Below, piece after piece: positions 1 to 12,961 of a stretch of DNA of 64,000 bases (its first letter is position 1; every line of letters starts with the position of its first letter). The notes beneath the pieces were generated by a model. The model worked only from the letters and a program-made list of their open reading frames with translations. It ran no database searches and was not told where the DNA came from. The position numbers were made by a program, and so were the translations under genes. Source of the DNA: Kalaharituber pfeilii (lineage: Eukaryota > Ascomycota > Pezizomycetes > Pezizales > Pezizaceae); contig WHUZ01000029.1 in the NCBI GenBank assembly GCA_015179045.1, forward strand, positions 248,001-312,000, in the 5' to 3' direction.

Positions 1-3000
1 TATCCCAGTCCATGTTCTAGTATGACTTTCAGCCCAACCCGAATAAATAGCAACTTGTAAGTGTATCCATATCCACGCTATCTGCGTGCTTACAGTTCAC
101 TTAAATTGTCACGTCGCTAATCCGGATACAATAGACGAGCAACTGTAGAATAATATTCAGGTAAGCCATATATCAGTATCAAGTCACATGCACTCGAATA
201 TCAATTGCAAAATCTGACACGGCGCCTCAACTAAGCGCTCAATTAGCCGTCAGCCGGCAACTTTGCTGTCACGAGAACAACCTTTGCAGTAGCATGTGAG
301 TCCATCCAAATATGTATTATCAGTAGACTACAATATTGGTATTCCGCACAGTCTGATAAAGTTCAGCCAATTGAAGTGTTGATATGAACAATGTATTTCT
401 GGAACCCTACGGCAAGTATGCGAGTTTTTGAAATGATCGACATACCCGCTCAATACCACCTTGATTCTCGCTAAATTTGCATTACCAGGTTCATCAATTG
501 GTTGCCTTCAACATTGCGACGGCGTTCGCTGTGCAGCGCCGGTAGGCAGCTTGGAAACTGGGGTGCCACCTGTGACAGGGGCGCAGCCGCAGATTGGCCA
601 TGATTTGCCTGGGTTTCCATAATGACTTGTCACTTTAAAAATTCCATGCATATTAGGCTGTGCATGAAATATGGGGGGAAACTACACCCTGGAGCTGGAA
701 GGAGCTCGAGTGTTACGTAACAATGTAACGGTACATATATGTGTTAATGAAGGTCTTGCAACCTTGAGAATGGCTAACAAGGGTTGTGAAGCACGGTGAT
801 TGGCCTATGACACTGAGCCATAGAAGAAACAGAGAGCCTGGAAATTTATGGACCTTAGTAGCGTACAAGAATTTTAGCGGCAATGACAAAATAAAAAAAT
901 GGAGAGCTGGAACGTTCACAAGATATCCACGTACCCAGGTGTAACCTGTGTACAAGTATTGTCCTACAAAAATATCGGTTGTGAGTTATAATCATGTCAG
1001 TCTCAATTTGAATATCGTGGTGAAGTGTACTTGAGGTCGGGTTATGAAAGTCAATCCCGGTTGACGGATTAACTGCAGGTTCATTTTCAGATGTTACACA
1101 AACACATAACACATAGCTACTTGATATAACCAATTTCGGGATATTTGAATAGGTCAAGGGAGGCACAAGCCTGCCTTGTATAGAGGCGCGATGTACATAT
1201 AATAAGACTTCCGTTCCTAGAGCTCCTATCGATCAATCCATGATTGGCACTGTTTTAAATTAGTAGATGTTTTGAAGGCCATAGAGGTACAACCAAATTG
1301 AAGATAAGTAACCCAAAATGGCGGGCAAAACAAGATGCCAGGCGAGCATGACTCCCTTAGAGGAGTCAACTAGTCCGAATTTGGAACGTTACACAATGAC
1401 TGCCGTTTTAGGCAACTAGGGACCTTGGGCAAGTCTTCTTTGAAGGGCTAAATTATGCAACCAGAGAAAGTTGGAATGACTGTCTTAACACAAAAAACAA
1501 AGTAGGAGTCAAAATGGATGTAGCCAGTACATAGTCTTGTTGAAGTTCAATTAAATTATTGCCGCAAGCCAGAGAAAGTCTTGTACGGTCAAAGTTCTTT
1601 GACAGATAGAGAGGGCTTATGAGGGTGATGGAGAGTATTATCCCGCAACTTCACATGCAACCGGGTTTCATTGCTAATCTGCACAAGGTTAACCATCAAC
1701 TACTCCTACGTCCGTACCCTGAGTGAAACCTGACACATGCAGCAACAACACATATGACCACCCTATATGATGATCAGACTGTTTCTGCGAAAGGATCAAA
1801 CTCAGAAAAACAACAAGATGTAGTTCTACATCTAAGATTACGGCTTCGGAAACCATTTGTCATAGTGCGGTATCTCTTGGTTCACCTGTTAGGATCTGTG
1901 ACATCCGGACTGTAGAGTCACACGTTTTTCAGGTGGAAAGATGGCATTAATGTAGGCCCGCTACAATCAGATGCACAAGGACTCCAGCTGCTAGAGGCTT
2001 GGGCACCGGTCTAGGTCAACGGCACACTCTTTTCTTGTACTCTCAAACTCGAGGTCTTGGTTGGTTGAGCTCAAAATGGATTGCCCTTTGGCGGGTAATT
2101 AGCTTTGTAGAACTCTTGCACATGCAAGCAATGGGCATACCAGCCATGTGGATTCACCGTCACCCAGAAAGGCAGTATAGCTGGTGATGAGCACTGGGTG
2201 TATAATGCTATTGGATTACCTCTCTCTGGCTGTCAGAGTGATTTGCATGTTGTATCCCTTAGTGAGGCGAGACATGCAGCCGAACCCGGGTCCATACGAA
2301 CTCAAAGTATCGTATGCAATAGAACTCGGAGTTCAAAAACCAGAAAAAAGTCAAAAGAGGTGATATAGAAATGCAGAAAATAACAGGATTGCAAAACTAA
2401 TTCTTAGAATTAGGATTTTGAATCTAACCAAAGTTTCCGTCAAAGTTGAGCAACTTTTTGTGGAGATGCAAAATTGTGACCAGTGGGGTAGGATGTATGT
2501 CTCGCCCCACCAAGGGATAAATCTTTCATAGTATGTAAATGAAAGGCAATTTATTCTGAGTTAGTTTCTGGTCCACCACCATTATAGAAGATAAGTAATA
2601 CCTCATCTGGATTTTTCACACTTGGTACTTGGGGTGGAGTTTAGTATGAGAACTTCGATGTGAACGTTGTGAGTAGCTCTCAACAATTCAGATCTATATC
2701 TGGACCCGGACAGAGGCCTTCTAGTATTACACCTATATACCACCAGAAGTACCTTTACGTACATGTATGCGATTGATTCGCGACTACATCGTCTATTGGC
2801 CCGCAATATCATGATGCACTCTCGTGACTATCTTTAGCCGTATCATATCTAGATAGGATATTTACTCACGTGCGCCTTCCCTGCTGTACAATCCTGCATG
2901 AGTAAAAATATGTAGGTGCCGTTACCTTCATGAACAGCCTCTCCAACCGACTATTCACCAATCGTCTTGACGACTGATCAATCATGAGATACTATATTGA

Positions 3001-3301
3001 TCAACCAGGCGACCGGTTAAACCAGCTGAATCATGCATGGCACCGCGTACCACCTACGTATGTTGGCCAGGGACAGTACTCTACATAATTAATTTTCCGT
3101 AAGCCATGCTTGTTGCGCATGCCCAGGATTGTCGCAAGTGCAAGTGCACTGTGGGGTGCATGCTTGTGTATGCTAGGATCGCTGCGAGGCTGATGGACGA
3201 CATAAGAAACATGTGAAAGCTTACCTTAAGCATGCAGCTACTTTACTTTGTCGTACCATAATAGCTTATGAAGCGCATACAAATACCATACATACATACT
3301 G

Positions 3302-3382
3302 TGGAGGAAAAGGCGCATAGAAATCGACGTTTCCATTGAGCACAACCATCGGCCAGTTGTTAGAGGACGCTTGCTCAATTAC
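3302..3382 (+). repeat. Diverged dispersed repeat, copy 1
   Basis: About 80 bases resemble 33322-33390 on the same strand. They share a purine-rich start, then the word TTTCCATTGA followed by CAC, then a final GCTTGCYCAATTAC. Substitutions and a small length difference separate the two copies. Neither copy lies in a gene. The parent element is unknown. Confidence 0.5.
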
Positions 3383-4807
3383 TTCCTATCCAGGAACAAT
3401 TTGCCGATGATCGTTTGGCCAGCTTCAGTACAGCCAATCGCCCGAGGACCATCAAAATCTATGCCCTTTTTCCTCCACAGTACTTATCGTGGCTCCGCTA
3501 AGCTGTCGCGAGTCTGGTGCCATGCGATGGGCTGCGCAAGTTACAAAATTAAATCATGTGTGTCAAGTGATAACTCCAACGAGCTCGAGGGGCAGCTCGG
3601 AGGCCAGACTATCTGCGACATATGGAGGAGGCTTTCCAACTCGAGTGATATTGGAATGTAGGAGGAAGGGAACAATTGGAAAGTGGGAAAGACTGCAGAT
3701 GCGGACATATAATAATGAGCAGGGAATGGATAGATCTATAATTGAGTGCGATTGCTTTTGGTTTCAGGGAAGGTCAAAGCAAGAGCATATATAGCTGGCA
3801 AAAAGACAGGGAATGATAATATATATACAGATTCGCACTGATGGCCATGGTTGGATGAAAATAGAGCTCTGTTGGCAAGCGGCCAGCTTGTGCTTTACTG
3901 CACATTTTGGATTAGACGTTCCATCCTGCAAGAACAATATTAGGGGAATTCAAAGTCTGTTTTCCTTTCTTGTCTGTTTAACTATATGCTAAAGAAGAGT
4001 GATAACTCGAAGATCTCCGGAAGTGGATATCCTACAAAAGTGCCTCGGACTGATTACCAGGCACTACAGAAAAAGTCCTGTGGAGTAATCCTGTGGCTTC
4101 AGGTCCTGAGCTAGCCCACATCTGTGATAACAGCTGCGGCTACGGACTAGGATATTATCCAAGGGCAACTATACCCCCATTTGGATTTTATATAAGTTTT
4201 TCTAATCAAGTAGGTTAATTTTATTTTCCACGCTAGTTCATTGAGTTTTATGGAAGTATCATAAATGGTACCTTGCATTCTTAGATGTAGGACTGTACCT
4301 GCCTCAGCATGGGTAGAGGTACTTCTGCAAATCAATTGGATATGAATAATACTAGTGCTAAGTTAAACTCCGCTTAGTCAGCGTCTGGTTACGAGACTAG
4401 TGCTAAGTCCAGTTTGTAGCTACTCAAGTGGGGATAGTTCCGGGATGGGAAGTTGGGAAAATGGCAGTACATAGCGTGCATTCTCCGGAAGTTTAAAAAT
4501 TGGACGGGGAAACAGGGAGGGTCGGGGAGGTATGCATAGATATAAGTACTTACATTATCCCAAGAGTGGTGAACCTAGGTTCGGCTTTTTTTTCTGTTTT
4601 GAGGGCAAGGTTGCAGATAGAATGTGTACCAGGGCTCATTGGAATGAGTCGATATTGATAAGATAAAATGGGGGCTCCGCTAGAATTTTGGGTGACAGTT
4701 ACGGATGGAGTGTTGCACGTTTGCTTCGGTACTTGTAGCATCGATGAGCACCTATTAGAACCTTTGTGTATCTCTACGGCCGCGAGTCTGCGAAGGCCGA
4801 AAATAAT

Positions 4808-5158
4808 GTCTGGGCACGAGAACAATGACAACTTGGAAATTATGAAAGTTGGAATTAATCCGATTTGGTTTTTGAAAGTGAACGGCAATCCTTTACTAAG
4901 ACAGTAATTGTATAATTTTCCTTGATTTTGATTTGCAGTCACTTGATATCTCGACTGCATGTCTCACGACACCAAGAGATAGTGAGTTATGTAGGATGCC
5001 CAGACTCTATGCACCACGTACATGTCACAAGTCACCGTTACTGCATGTCGCAATTTGCTATATTGCTAAGCTGATGCTCATAATTTAGCAGTATGTTATG
5101 TACGAGTACTTACTTGCCTACTCTAATTAATCAGCTGTTGCTGTTCTCGTGCCCAGAC
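4808..5158. repeat. Inverted repeat pair, 351 bp apart
   Basis: Positions 4808-4824 and 5142-5158 are perfect 17-base inverted repeats (TGTTCTCGTGCCCAGAC on one strand). The sequence between them codes for nothing recognisable. No target duplication flanks the pair. The left arm's inward-facing neighbour ATTATTTTCGGCCT also appears in the 53-bp element at 20.05 kb, so the arm may be an end of a dispersed element and not half of a single transposon. Confidence 0.45.
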
Positions 5159-6772
5159 CCTTACTGTTGCTGACATTAGTGTTCTGGTGGGCGGGCGGTC
5201 GGTGGATGCGCGCGCGCATACAGTATGCGCATATGCGACGTAGGCGATATGCGACAGCCGGGCGCCGGCGTCGCAGTTGCGAAATGAATGCTATATGAGC
5301 TACATACGCAGAGGACTAGCGAGTATCGCTGGTCAAGTGTCTTTTTGGCCTGGCGGACGGTAACTCTCTGCGTTTACCACCATCCGTTACACTGGGCTGC
5401 AGAATTCTACATATACTCCTTTAATGTATATGGGCTGCTAGTGAGCAAAACAGACACAGTAGCAAATTGAACAGAAGAGGTGACCTGTAGGTCAACTTGA
5501 GCTGTGTCAGAGACGGACCGGCCAGCTCACGTATCTATCAATCTAAAATTCTTCGAAAATGAGCAATCTGCCCCGATTGGACACTGCCATGAATATTCGA
5601 GTATCATTGCTATAAAGACATAAACATTACCAGCATCATTACTGTGAAACTATAGGTAAAAGCGACCGCTCCCTATAATTACTTGCCCGTCATACTTGCT
5701 TGACACCTTTGCCTAACAGCAACAGCCAGGTAGAAACAGCAGCAGCTGGGTCAGCAGTTCTAGGTAAGTTGAGTTATAAATTACTACTAACTTAAGAGTA
5801 GGTAACTACTTAATAAAGAATTGAAAATCGGTGCTGGATATTCATCGTGCAAACAATGAATGACTGCCTGTATATCTTCTTGCATAGACTACGATGGGAT
5901 TTTCCAAAGAATACTATTGTTAGCATAAATTAAATCAAATATACACTTATATTTAATTTGCTTTTCCAAGAAAAACCAATAATTCAGTCCCTTTAGAGGA
6001 CATCCATTTTTAACTCACTTCTATTAACTGTGCTTCCTCAAAAAGTTGATCATGCACTGCATTAGAACATTTGACTTTTTAATTCTTACAAACTATTAAG
6101 GCGTGGAAAGAAACAGTGGTTGAAGTAATTCTATTAAAACTATTTACCAAGTTCCAGCTATTCTTATGGAGGGACCCCGCATATTCCCCAGGTTTCCTGA
6201 TGGGTATTGCACTTCAATCTCAACATTTACTGCTTGGATCTGATCAAACCTCTCTTTCTCTTTAACGTCAGACATATTCCACCAAAAATATTATGCAGTT
6301 AAGGTGCTTGCAATGTAAATATTCAGGCACTATGCACAGAATATTTACACAGTGAATAGTCTAGCGAAAAGTAAAAGAGAGGAGTGAAGAAGTAACAAGC
6401 AGGAAAATTGAAGAGTTCGGCTGGTCGGGCAGAAATGGCGAGTTCGAGTGAGGTGCAGCTGCTGCGAGCGGAGGGCGGCTGCCCATATTGTAAGTAAAAA
6501 TGAATAATATAATGAAGTGAGAAGTTCACATCGTAGGTGCCAGGGCATTCGCGGTGATGGTTGAGAGGGGTGTAGAGAAAGTGAGTGGAAGAGCTTAGTC
6601 AGCTACTAAGCGGTAGTTAGGTTTGAGACTTAGTGGAGTCAAAGATTTAATTGCGAGAACACGTATGACTTATGATAGCTCGTGGTCGCGAGCTGGCACG
6701 CCGTTAGTGTAACTGTATGAGTACACGTGCGCGCGCCTGTACTGGTATGCGAGAGTCTGGGCACGAGAACAG
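5141..6772. mobile_element. Possible DNA-transposon remnant bounded by 18-bp inverted repeats
   Basis: CTGTTCTCGTGCCCAGAC at 5141-5158 is matched by its exact reverse complement at 6755-6772, giving an interval of 1632 bp. That length would suit a deleted DNA transposon. However, similarity stops at the end of the 18 bases, no target-site duplication is visible (CAGCTGTTG on the left, TACGCACGT on the right), and no transposase remnant was recognised inside. It may be two unrelated copies of a dispersed terminal motif. Confidence 0.3.
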
Positions 6773-7785
6773 TACGCACGTGTGCGTGTGGAAGCTGATA
6801 AAAAAAAAAAAAGTACTCTCAGTACTGTACGCAAGTAAGCAAGCAAATTTACCCTCTCCTGCCAAGACAACACCACAGGTACCCCCCACCATAGGTGGTT
6901 CGAGTATTGTAATATAGAAGTTTATGCCAGTATTATTATAGTTTGCTATCAAGGAAATAAGCAATAAGTAGTATTTTAAGACTTTTGTCTAAGTTTGTAT
7001 TTATCATGTCGGCTATCAGGGTCTTGACTATGCTGGAAGGGAGATTGCGGGCGGGGGTTGGGAGGGGGGGCAGTTAACTTAACAATCCAGCGGTACATAT
7101 TATCATTCTTGGACTTAGGGTCTGGTTCACGAGACAATCTTGGATTAACATCAGAGCAATAAAGAGGTCAATTGCAGGAGCTAGGGCATCCTTAGAAATA
7201 AACACGTTTTTAACATTAACTGAAGGACATGACCGTTAGCACTTATCTGAAGTATTCCAACCATACGCACCCAGCCATAACGTCTCTGAGTTCACCTCGG
7301 AGCCATTATGCTACGTACATATACCATCACAACAGTCTCAACATGTCATCTGCGGGAACTCCAACTGGAACCGCAGTCCCATGGCCCTATGGCCCCCCTG
7401 TTTCTAATCCTGATCCAGCAAGCTGGCAAACGGGAGGTGGTAGATAGGTGATAAGACAATGTGGTGAAGGGAGGTAAGCCGAAGAGGGCAAAAGCTTGGT
7501 ACAACAAAGAAATGGGAAATATAATGACAAGACAGGACAGGACACCAGCGGAAAAGATGAACATGGAAAGGAAAGCAAGCAAAGTAGTGAAAACGGAGGC
7601 AGAATACAGAAAGTACTCATGCCAGGTAAGTGCAAATCATACACGTGAGATGACTTCGAGGATAGCGTAGCATGACAGAATTGCCCTTTCCCATGCAGTG
7701 GTCCATTGTAACTGGAATAACATATATTATCACACCTTCCATCCCGAAGAGGGAACACATCAACCGACGTCACTCCCCTATACAC

Positions 7786-8977
7786 CTAATAAATTACCGT
7801 ATCCTCTCCCGCCTCAATCACTAAATCCCCATTATCGACATTCGTGCCCTCTCTCCCCCCGTCATCATTCACGTTAGTACTCACACGCTTTCCATTTGAG
7901 GGGTTTACCGCTGAAATTTCGCTGTCATTCTCCACGTCCCGACTCTCCCTGCGGCGCCACTCAGGGCCATGGTCGTCGTTCTCGTTCGCTAGATGAGTGT
8001 CAAGGTCCATTGGTGAGAGCTGGCCCTCGTGACGATCGTCACGGTAGGCGCGGCGCTCCTCTTCCTCTTCTTCCTCTCGCTGACGGCGAGCTTCAAAATC
8101 GGTGACTTCCTGCTTGATTTGGTGTTCAACGCCCTGTAACTGATCTTGGATGAGGGCTTCTTCTTCCACGGTAAGTTTCCATGGTAAATAGAACTATTGC
8201 ATTGTTTGTATTAGCATCATTCTAGTGGTGCCAGCATCGGTGAATGTAAGATCAAGAAATAGGACATACAAGTGAAGGTCGTGCTTTAGTTTTCAGATAG
8301 TTTGCTTGTGCCCGTAAATTTGCGTGCCGTAGATGCATCTGCCATTCAATTCTCCAAATCAGCACCTTCTTGACCACAGCGATATCCATCTGATAAGATT
8401 CCATATCAGGGACCATGCGTACCGCTTTCTCTTCAAAAACCTTCTGCTCTCTTCTCATCTTCTCTCTCAACACATTCGACTCCTTCCTCTTCCTCTCATC
8501 CAACTCCTCATTCTGCGCCTTCAATTTCGCCTGCAACTTCTCCTCAATCTCTCTCCTCCTATTCGCACTATTCCGTGCCCGCGCTGACTGCGAATCTTGC
8601 TGAAACTTCCCTATCGTTCCCAGCAGCGCTCCGAATAACCTCTGCCCCCTCTTACGTTCCTGCTCCAGCATTGCCTCTCCACCTAGGGACCTTCGCTTCC
8701 GGAGTTGGCCTTCCTCTTCTCTACCTCCACCTACTCCGGCGCCATTGTTGTCGTCGCCCTCACGTGTCCCGAGGTCTGTGTCAATTCGCGGCCGTTTCGA
8801 CCTATCGACGGTAGAGGATGAGGTCCGGCGTTTGGTGAGTCGCTCGGGGGAGTCGCCGGGGACTACAACGGCGGAGGCGATTGTTCTAGAACAGAGAGAC
8901 AGAAGCATCAGTATACGTGCAATCCAAGATTGGGGCGTCAAGTCAAATTGAGGCCTGCGGGGGATTGGAGATGGCAT
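7786..8977 (-). CDS. Pinin/SDK/MemA-domain protein (splicing-associated)
   Basis: Two exons, 8977-8270 and 8193-7786, give about 371 residues. The intron has donor GTATGT and acceptor AATAG and contains a TGCTAAT branch-like site. The N-terminal part is basic and Ser-rich (LTKRRTSSS, SKRPR). It is followed by the family signature RGQRLFGALLGTIGKFQQ and a long charged coiled coil rich in Arg, Glu and Lys. After the splice comes FYLPWKLT, another conserved block, then an acidic/basic tail (a run of Glu near residue 270). Pinin-family proteins bind the exon-junction and splicing machinery in nuclear speckles. The tail is strongly acidic and poorly conserved, as in relatives. The start is uncertain: the reading frame stays open upstream to 9118, and the segment before IASAVVVP does not resemble relatives, so a small upstream exon may replace it. 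It is divergent from the Rds3 gene, 640 bp away, also a splicing factor. Confidence 0.82.
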
Positions 8978-9616
8978 TGGTTGATTGCTGTAAGTCCTGC
9001 TTCTAACGCACCCCTCACACACGACACAACCAATTCCCTGCCCTCCTCCATTTTCAAGGCCCCTCCTCGCCAGGTTCCTCCATGCCCCGTGAAGGTCTCT
9101 CCGCCGCGGTAAATTCAATCAATCACGTACATTGCCCCCTCATCCGCCATAGCTCCTATATTAATCCTTTCGTCACAGTCTCTATCCCAAACCCCGCCCC
9201 TGTCTCACGCCTTCGTATCGTATTGTCTCGTTGATATTGCTACTGCCGGGTTGTGCGTCTCGATGAAAGAGCTCGCTTGTGTCCAGCTGCGTCACGGTTC
9301 TAGAAGGTTTTGGAGAGTATAATACGTGAATGAATTATTGGCCCTTGCCAAGAGTGGGTGCCGCGCTAGCGGGAAACCTTGTCCGGATCGACATTTGGAC
9401 GACGTGAGCGCGCTGTGGCGGAAAGCTTAAGAACGATACTGTACCTCTATCATACAACCCACTGTAACTGCAGCTGCATCGACATCGCACCCGCGCCTGG
9501 GGAGCCTCAATCGCTCGCTTTACGACTCGGCCAAGTCTATCAAGCCCTTACTCGTTTCTTCTGGGCGTACGCACACCCACAAATATATCCCATAGTCCTT
9601 CCTCACTACAAGCATC
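8978..9616. promoter_or_regulatory. Divergent intergenic region between two splicing-factor genes
   Basis: This 640-bp gap separates the start codons of the pinin-like gene (-) and the Rds3 gene (+) and must hold both promoters. I see no defined TATA box or operator. Pyrimidine-rich stretches lie just before the Rds3 start. The pairing of two splicing genes head to head could allow shared control, but that is an inference from arrangement only. Confidence 0.4.
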
Positions 9617-10225
9617 ATGTCCCGCCATCATCCGTGAGTACCTTCCTCTGACGACCGCCCGCCCGGTCTCCCTTTCAATTAACTAATCCCTCCTGCCTTC
9701 CGCAGCGATCTCGTCATGTGCCGCAAGCAGCCCGGCATCGCCATCGGCCGTCTCTGCGACAAATGCGACGGCAAATGTCCGGTCTGCGACAGCTACGTGC
9801 GCCCCACCACACTCGTGCGCATCTGCGACGAATGCTCCTTCGGCAACTATCAAAATAAGTGTGTCGTTTGTGGCGGCGAGGTATGGAAGACCATCTCTCA
9901 TTTCATGTATCACGGCCTCCCCCCACCAACATCTAGCACATCCCGGCTTGTGATAGTGAGAAATGCTAAAAAGTACCCTACCGGGTGGCTATATAACAGG
10001 GCATCTCCGACGCATTCTACTGCTTCGAATGCACCCGCCTAGAAAAAGACCGAGACGGGTGTCCCAAAATTATAAACCTGGGAAGCTCAAGAACGGATCT
10101 GTTTTGTACGTTATTCCCTTCCCCCAAGCCACATTATCCCCCCTCCCACTACCACTACGAACATAGTAACTAACCATCCCTCCTTCACCCTAACAGACCA
10201 AAAAAAGAATTTCCGGAGTCATTAG
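9617..10225 (+). CDS. RDS3: Rds3/PHF5A, SF3b-complex zinc-finger splicing factor
   Basis: Four exons (9617-9633, 9706-9880, 10000-10105, 10197-10225) encode 108 residues, close to the 110 of human PHF5A. All junctions use GT-AG. The protein starts [16 protein letters not shown] and keeps the series of CxxC pairs that form the trefoil zinc-knot: CDKC, CPVC, CDEC, CVVC and CFEC. It also keeps the block [10 protein letters not shown] and the following NLGSS motif. The family protein is a core part of the U2 snRNP SF3b complex and helps form the pocket that receives the branch-point adenosine. The last nine residues (QKKNFRSH after DLFY) come from a 29-nt terminal exon and differ from the basic ERKKYGFKKR-like tail usual in the family. 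First exon and last exon are both tiny, so gene finders could miss them. Confidence 0.93.
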
Positions 10226-12961
10226 CATTATTTTTCGTCACACACGTTGTTTCTTTTGCTGCTACGGTTCTATTAAACGGCGCATATTGCATGGTTAAAG
10301 CATGAACATGTCATTATTTAATGATAATGGTTTTCCTCGTGTTCAATTTGTTCTGTCTGATTACTCCCATCCATTACTTGTTAGAATATATATCAGGTGC
10401 TATCCGTTAAGCTTGACCGTTGATTGTTGAACTTCGTCGATTATTGTTAAACATTTTCCTCAGAGTCAGCGAACCGGGAGTTGAAGATGGATGCTGATGG
10501 ATAGAATGCAGTGGAATTGATTCAGCATTATAACAATCGAGCAAGAACATGTACAGTATGGTGGGGAATGTTTGTTTATGAAAGCATAACAACTCTTGTT
10601 CAGCCAAGTTTTCGATATTTAATTTCCAGTTCTCCAGGGACACTGGGTAGAGAATTCTCCATATTCTTATAGGATTGAGAGATCTCGCTCCTATTAATTG
10701 GTAGCGAGGGGGAACTACATACTAAATAATGACTGTTTGACTGCCATATATCTGATACTCAATGGACATCCCAAAGCTGTCAGCATAGCTACTTTCCAAT
10801 GGTGCAGCCATATATGGTAGCTACGGATATTCAAGAGGGCTTCCGGGTCTTTCACTTCGAAATACATTATATATCTTTTCCGTATTGTACAAGTGAATCC
10901 CGAAGATTGAATCGCAACGACCGTAATCTGAATCTTTTGCACATTACATTCATTGATAAGTCAAAGCGGAAACCCCCACTCTAGTTCAAACCCAGTCTTA
11001 TCAGTACCATACACTAATATCCAGTTTTATGGAAAGTATTGCTTTGCATTAAAACCCAAGTCGGTAATGATACAGGCTGTGGGTACATGTGTAGCTCGAT
11101 AATTGGATCCCCCTTCGAGGTTAGTATTACTTATATATGGTGAAAGAACCGAGTCGAAGGGGGTTGACGTGGTGAATCTGATGTTCATGTATATATGGGT
11201 CATGCATGGATTATACTATAGAGGGCAGGATTTATGGGGGTTTGTACTGTACACGTAAAGGCCGTTGTGTACTGTACCTTACAATTCCAGTTGGGCGGGA
11301 AACGAACAGTGTCTGTCTCAATATGGATTGTGTTCTTATTATCTTATTGGGTAAGTGAGTTAGATAGCAAAAAAATCAGGAGCAGGTTGCCCAAAGAGGG
11401 CGAGATGTGTCTCAGCCTTCATCTAGGGGGAACTGGATTGATAGACAGCAAAGTATGCCATAATAGGAGACTCACGAGCGGTAATCTTGCTCCTTCTTAT
11501 TAACAAAAAGCCGAGGAGGATAAGCACCCTGGAAGGAGGACAGGTGATATAAGTCGATCCTGGACAGGGTAATATACTTCATTACCAGTCGTCGTTAGAA
11601 GTACAAAGGAGGAAGAGGAAATTTAATGTGAAGAGAGGGATTAATGATTGGCCCAGTAGCTAATTGGCGCACTGAAGCGAGTATTAGATGCCTGTGTGAA
11701 GAAGTTATAGAAGAAGAAACCTGATGTCGCGTGGATAGATTAATGCAAGTGGGGAGACAGATTGTGGTTGAAGTGACAGAGAGAAACGACTAAACGAAAC
11801 GAAAGAAAGTAAGAAAAACGAACTGATGAATAGATGGTTGAATGTATGGGAAGATAGACTTCTATGCGAATGATGTGGAGTGTGTGTAAGTACGAACACG
11901 GTGTTTCCTATAGAATGTTCTTGAATGTAGAAATGTAACTCCAGGTTCGATGGACCCATATTAACATACCAGGATGGGTTCAAGCAAGGACAAGCAAACT
12001 GAACTGACAGAAACATATCAGTATAAAGGTATGAGATAATGCAGAGAAGTCTGAATTCTCAAACCCACGATTATCAATCAGCATCTGAAACGGAACCAAA
12101 CAATAATAGAAATATCAAATATCAAGTAACTCAAGTACTCATCTCAATGCACTATCCACGGCCACTATAGTATGTATCAGTTCTCAATTCTTTATAAAAT
12201 GTCCTTTCAATCTTTCTCTTCTCTTTTTATCTTGAAGAAAACAATATGAGAAATCAAACAACAAAAATTCAAAAAACCAGCCAGTCCAAAGCCGAACCAG
12301 AAGACCCAAAGCCCTTTTTTGAATAAAGCCCAGTCTGCCTTTCCCACTCCCGTTCCTCTTTGCAAAGAAAGAAAAGGGAAAAAAAAAAGGGAAGAAAATT
12401 AGCCCTGAAGGACCCCAGAACCAAGGTGAATGAAGAGAACTCGAAGCACTATGTTAAACAGGAATAAGTGGTAAGGAATTAATGAGGCCATGAAATGTTA
12501 TGAAACGTTGAAATGAATAAGAAGGACAATAGAAGAAACTCAAAATAGAAAAGATTGTATGTTAGCATATAAGCTAATCTGGTGGGAATAAAAGGAACGA
12601 TGAATATGTTTATGTATAATATAAAGAGAAGAAAATCAAATAAGTATTGGCGGCATCAAGCTGTGATAGTGTCCCAGTGGTACTCAATGCGTGTTTGTGT
12701 ATGTCCTCTGGTTGCCGATGCTGGTGCGAATCGAAACAAAGGTAAGTGTAAGATGGTTAAGCCTGCTAGCGAAACGGGGCAAAGACACAGAGAAAGAAAA
12801 GAGACAGAAAAAGAACATAAAAACTGAGAGAGCGAATTTCTTTAGAAAGCAAGAAACGATCCCACTGTCCAGTCACACTTTCTTTTCCCTACTATGACCT
12901 TTTCCGCCTACCTGGTCATATCACCCGTTGCATTATCCGACGAGAGATCCGACTATGTAAT
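10226..12961. other. Convergent intergenic region
   Basis: This stretch lies between the 3' ends of the Rds3 gene and the RanBP3-like gene. It contains many short A/G-rich tracts near 12.2-12.9 kb but no convincing coding region. The longest frames (about 100 codons, for example near 11.7-12.0 kb on the minus strand) show no recognisable motif. Much of it may be 3' untranslated sequence and old repeats. Confidence 0.5.

Larger units (their letters stand above)
1..7785. other. Gene-free region with decayed repeats
   Basis: No open reading frame here encodes a protein I recognise, and none extends over about 140 codons. Codon-like structure, intron signals and conserved motifs are absent. The stretch holds fragments of dispersed repeats: the TCTCGTGCC motif near 4.8, 5.1 and 6.8 kb, and a sequence at 3302-3382 that recurs near 33.3 kb. 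It most likely consists of degraded transposon sequence. A short unconserved gene or a non-coding RNA cannot be excluded. Confidence 0.6.

Noticed and set aside
5141..6772. A complete, active DNA transposon between the 18-bp inverted repeats
   Set aside because: There is no target duplication, no transposase trace, and similarity ends sharply at the 18-mer; kept only as a tentative element.
8881..8920. A 31-nt GT...TAG segment in the pinin-like gene that could be an intron
   Set aside because: It is shorter than fungal introns normally are, and removing it leads to a stop; the frame is open without splicing.
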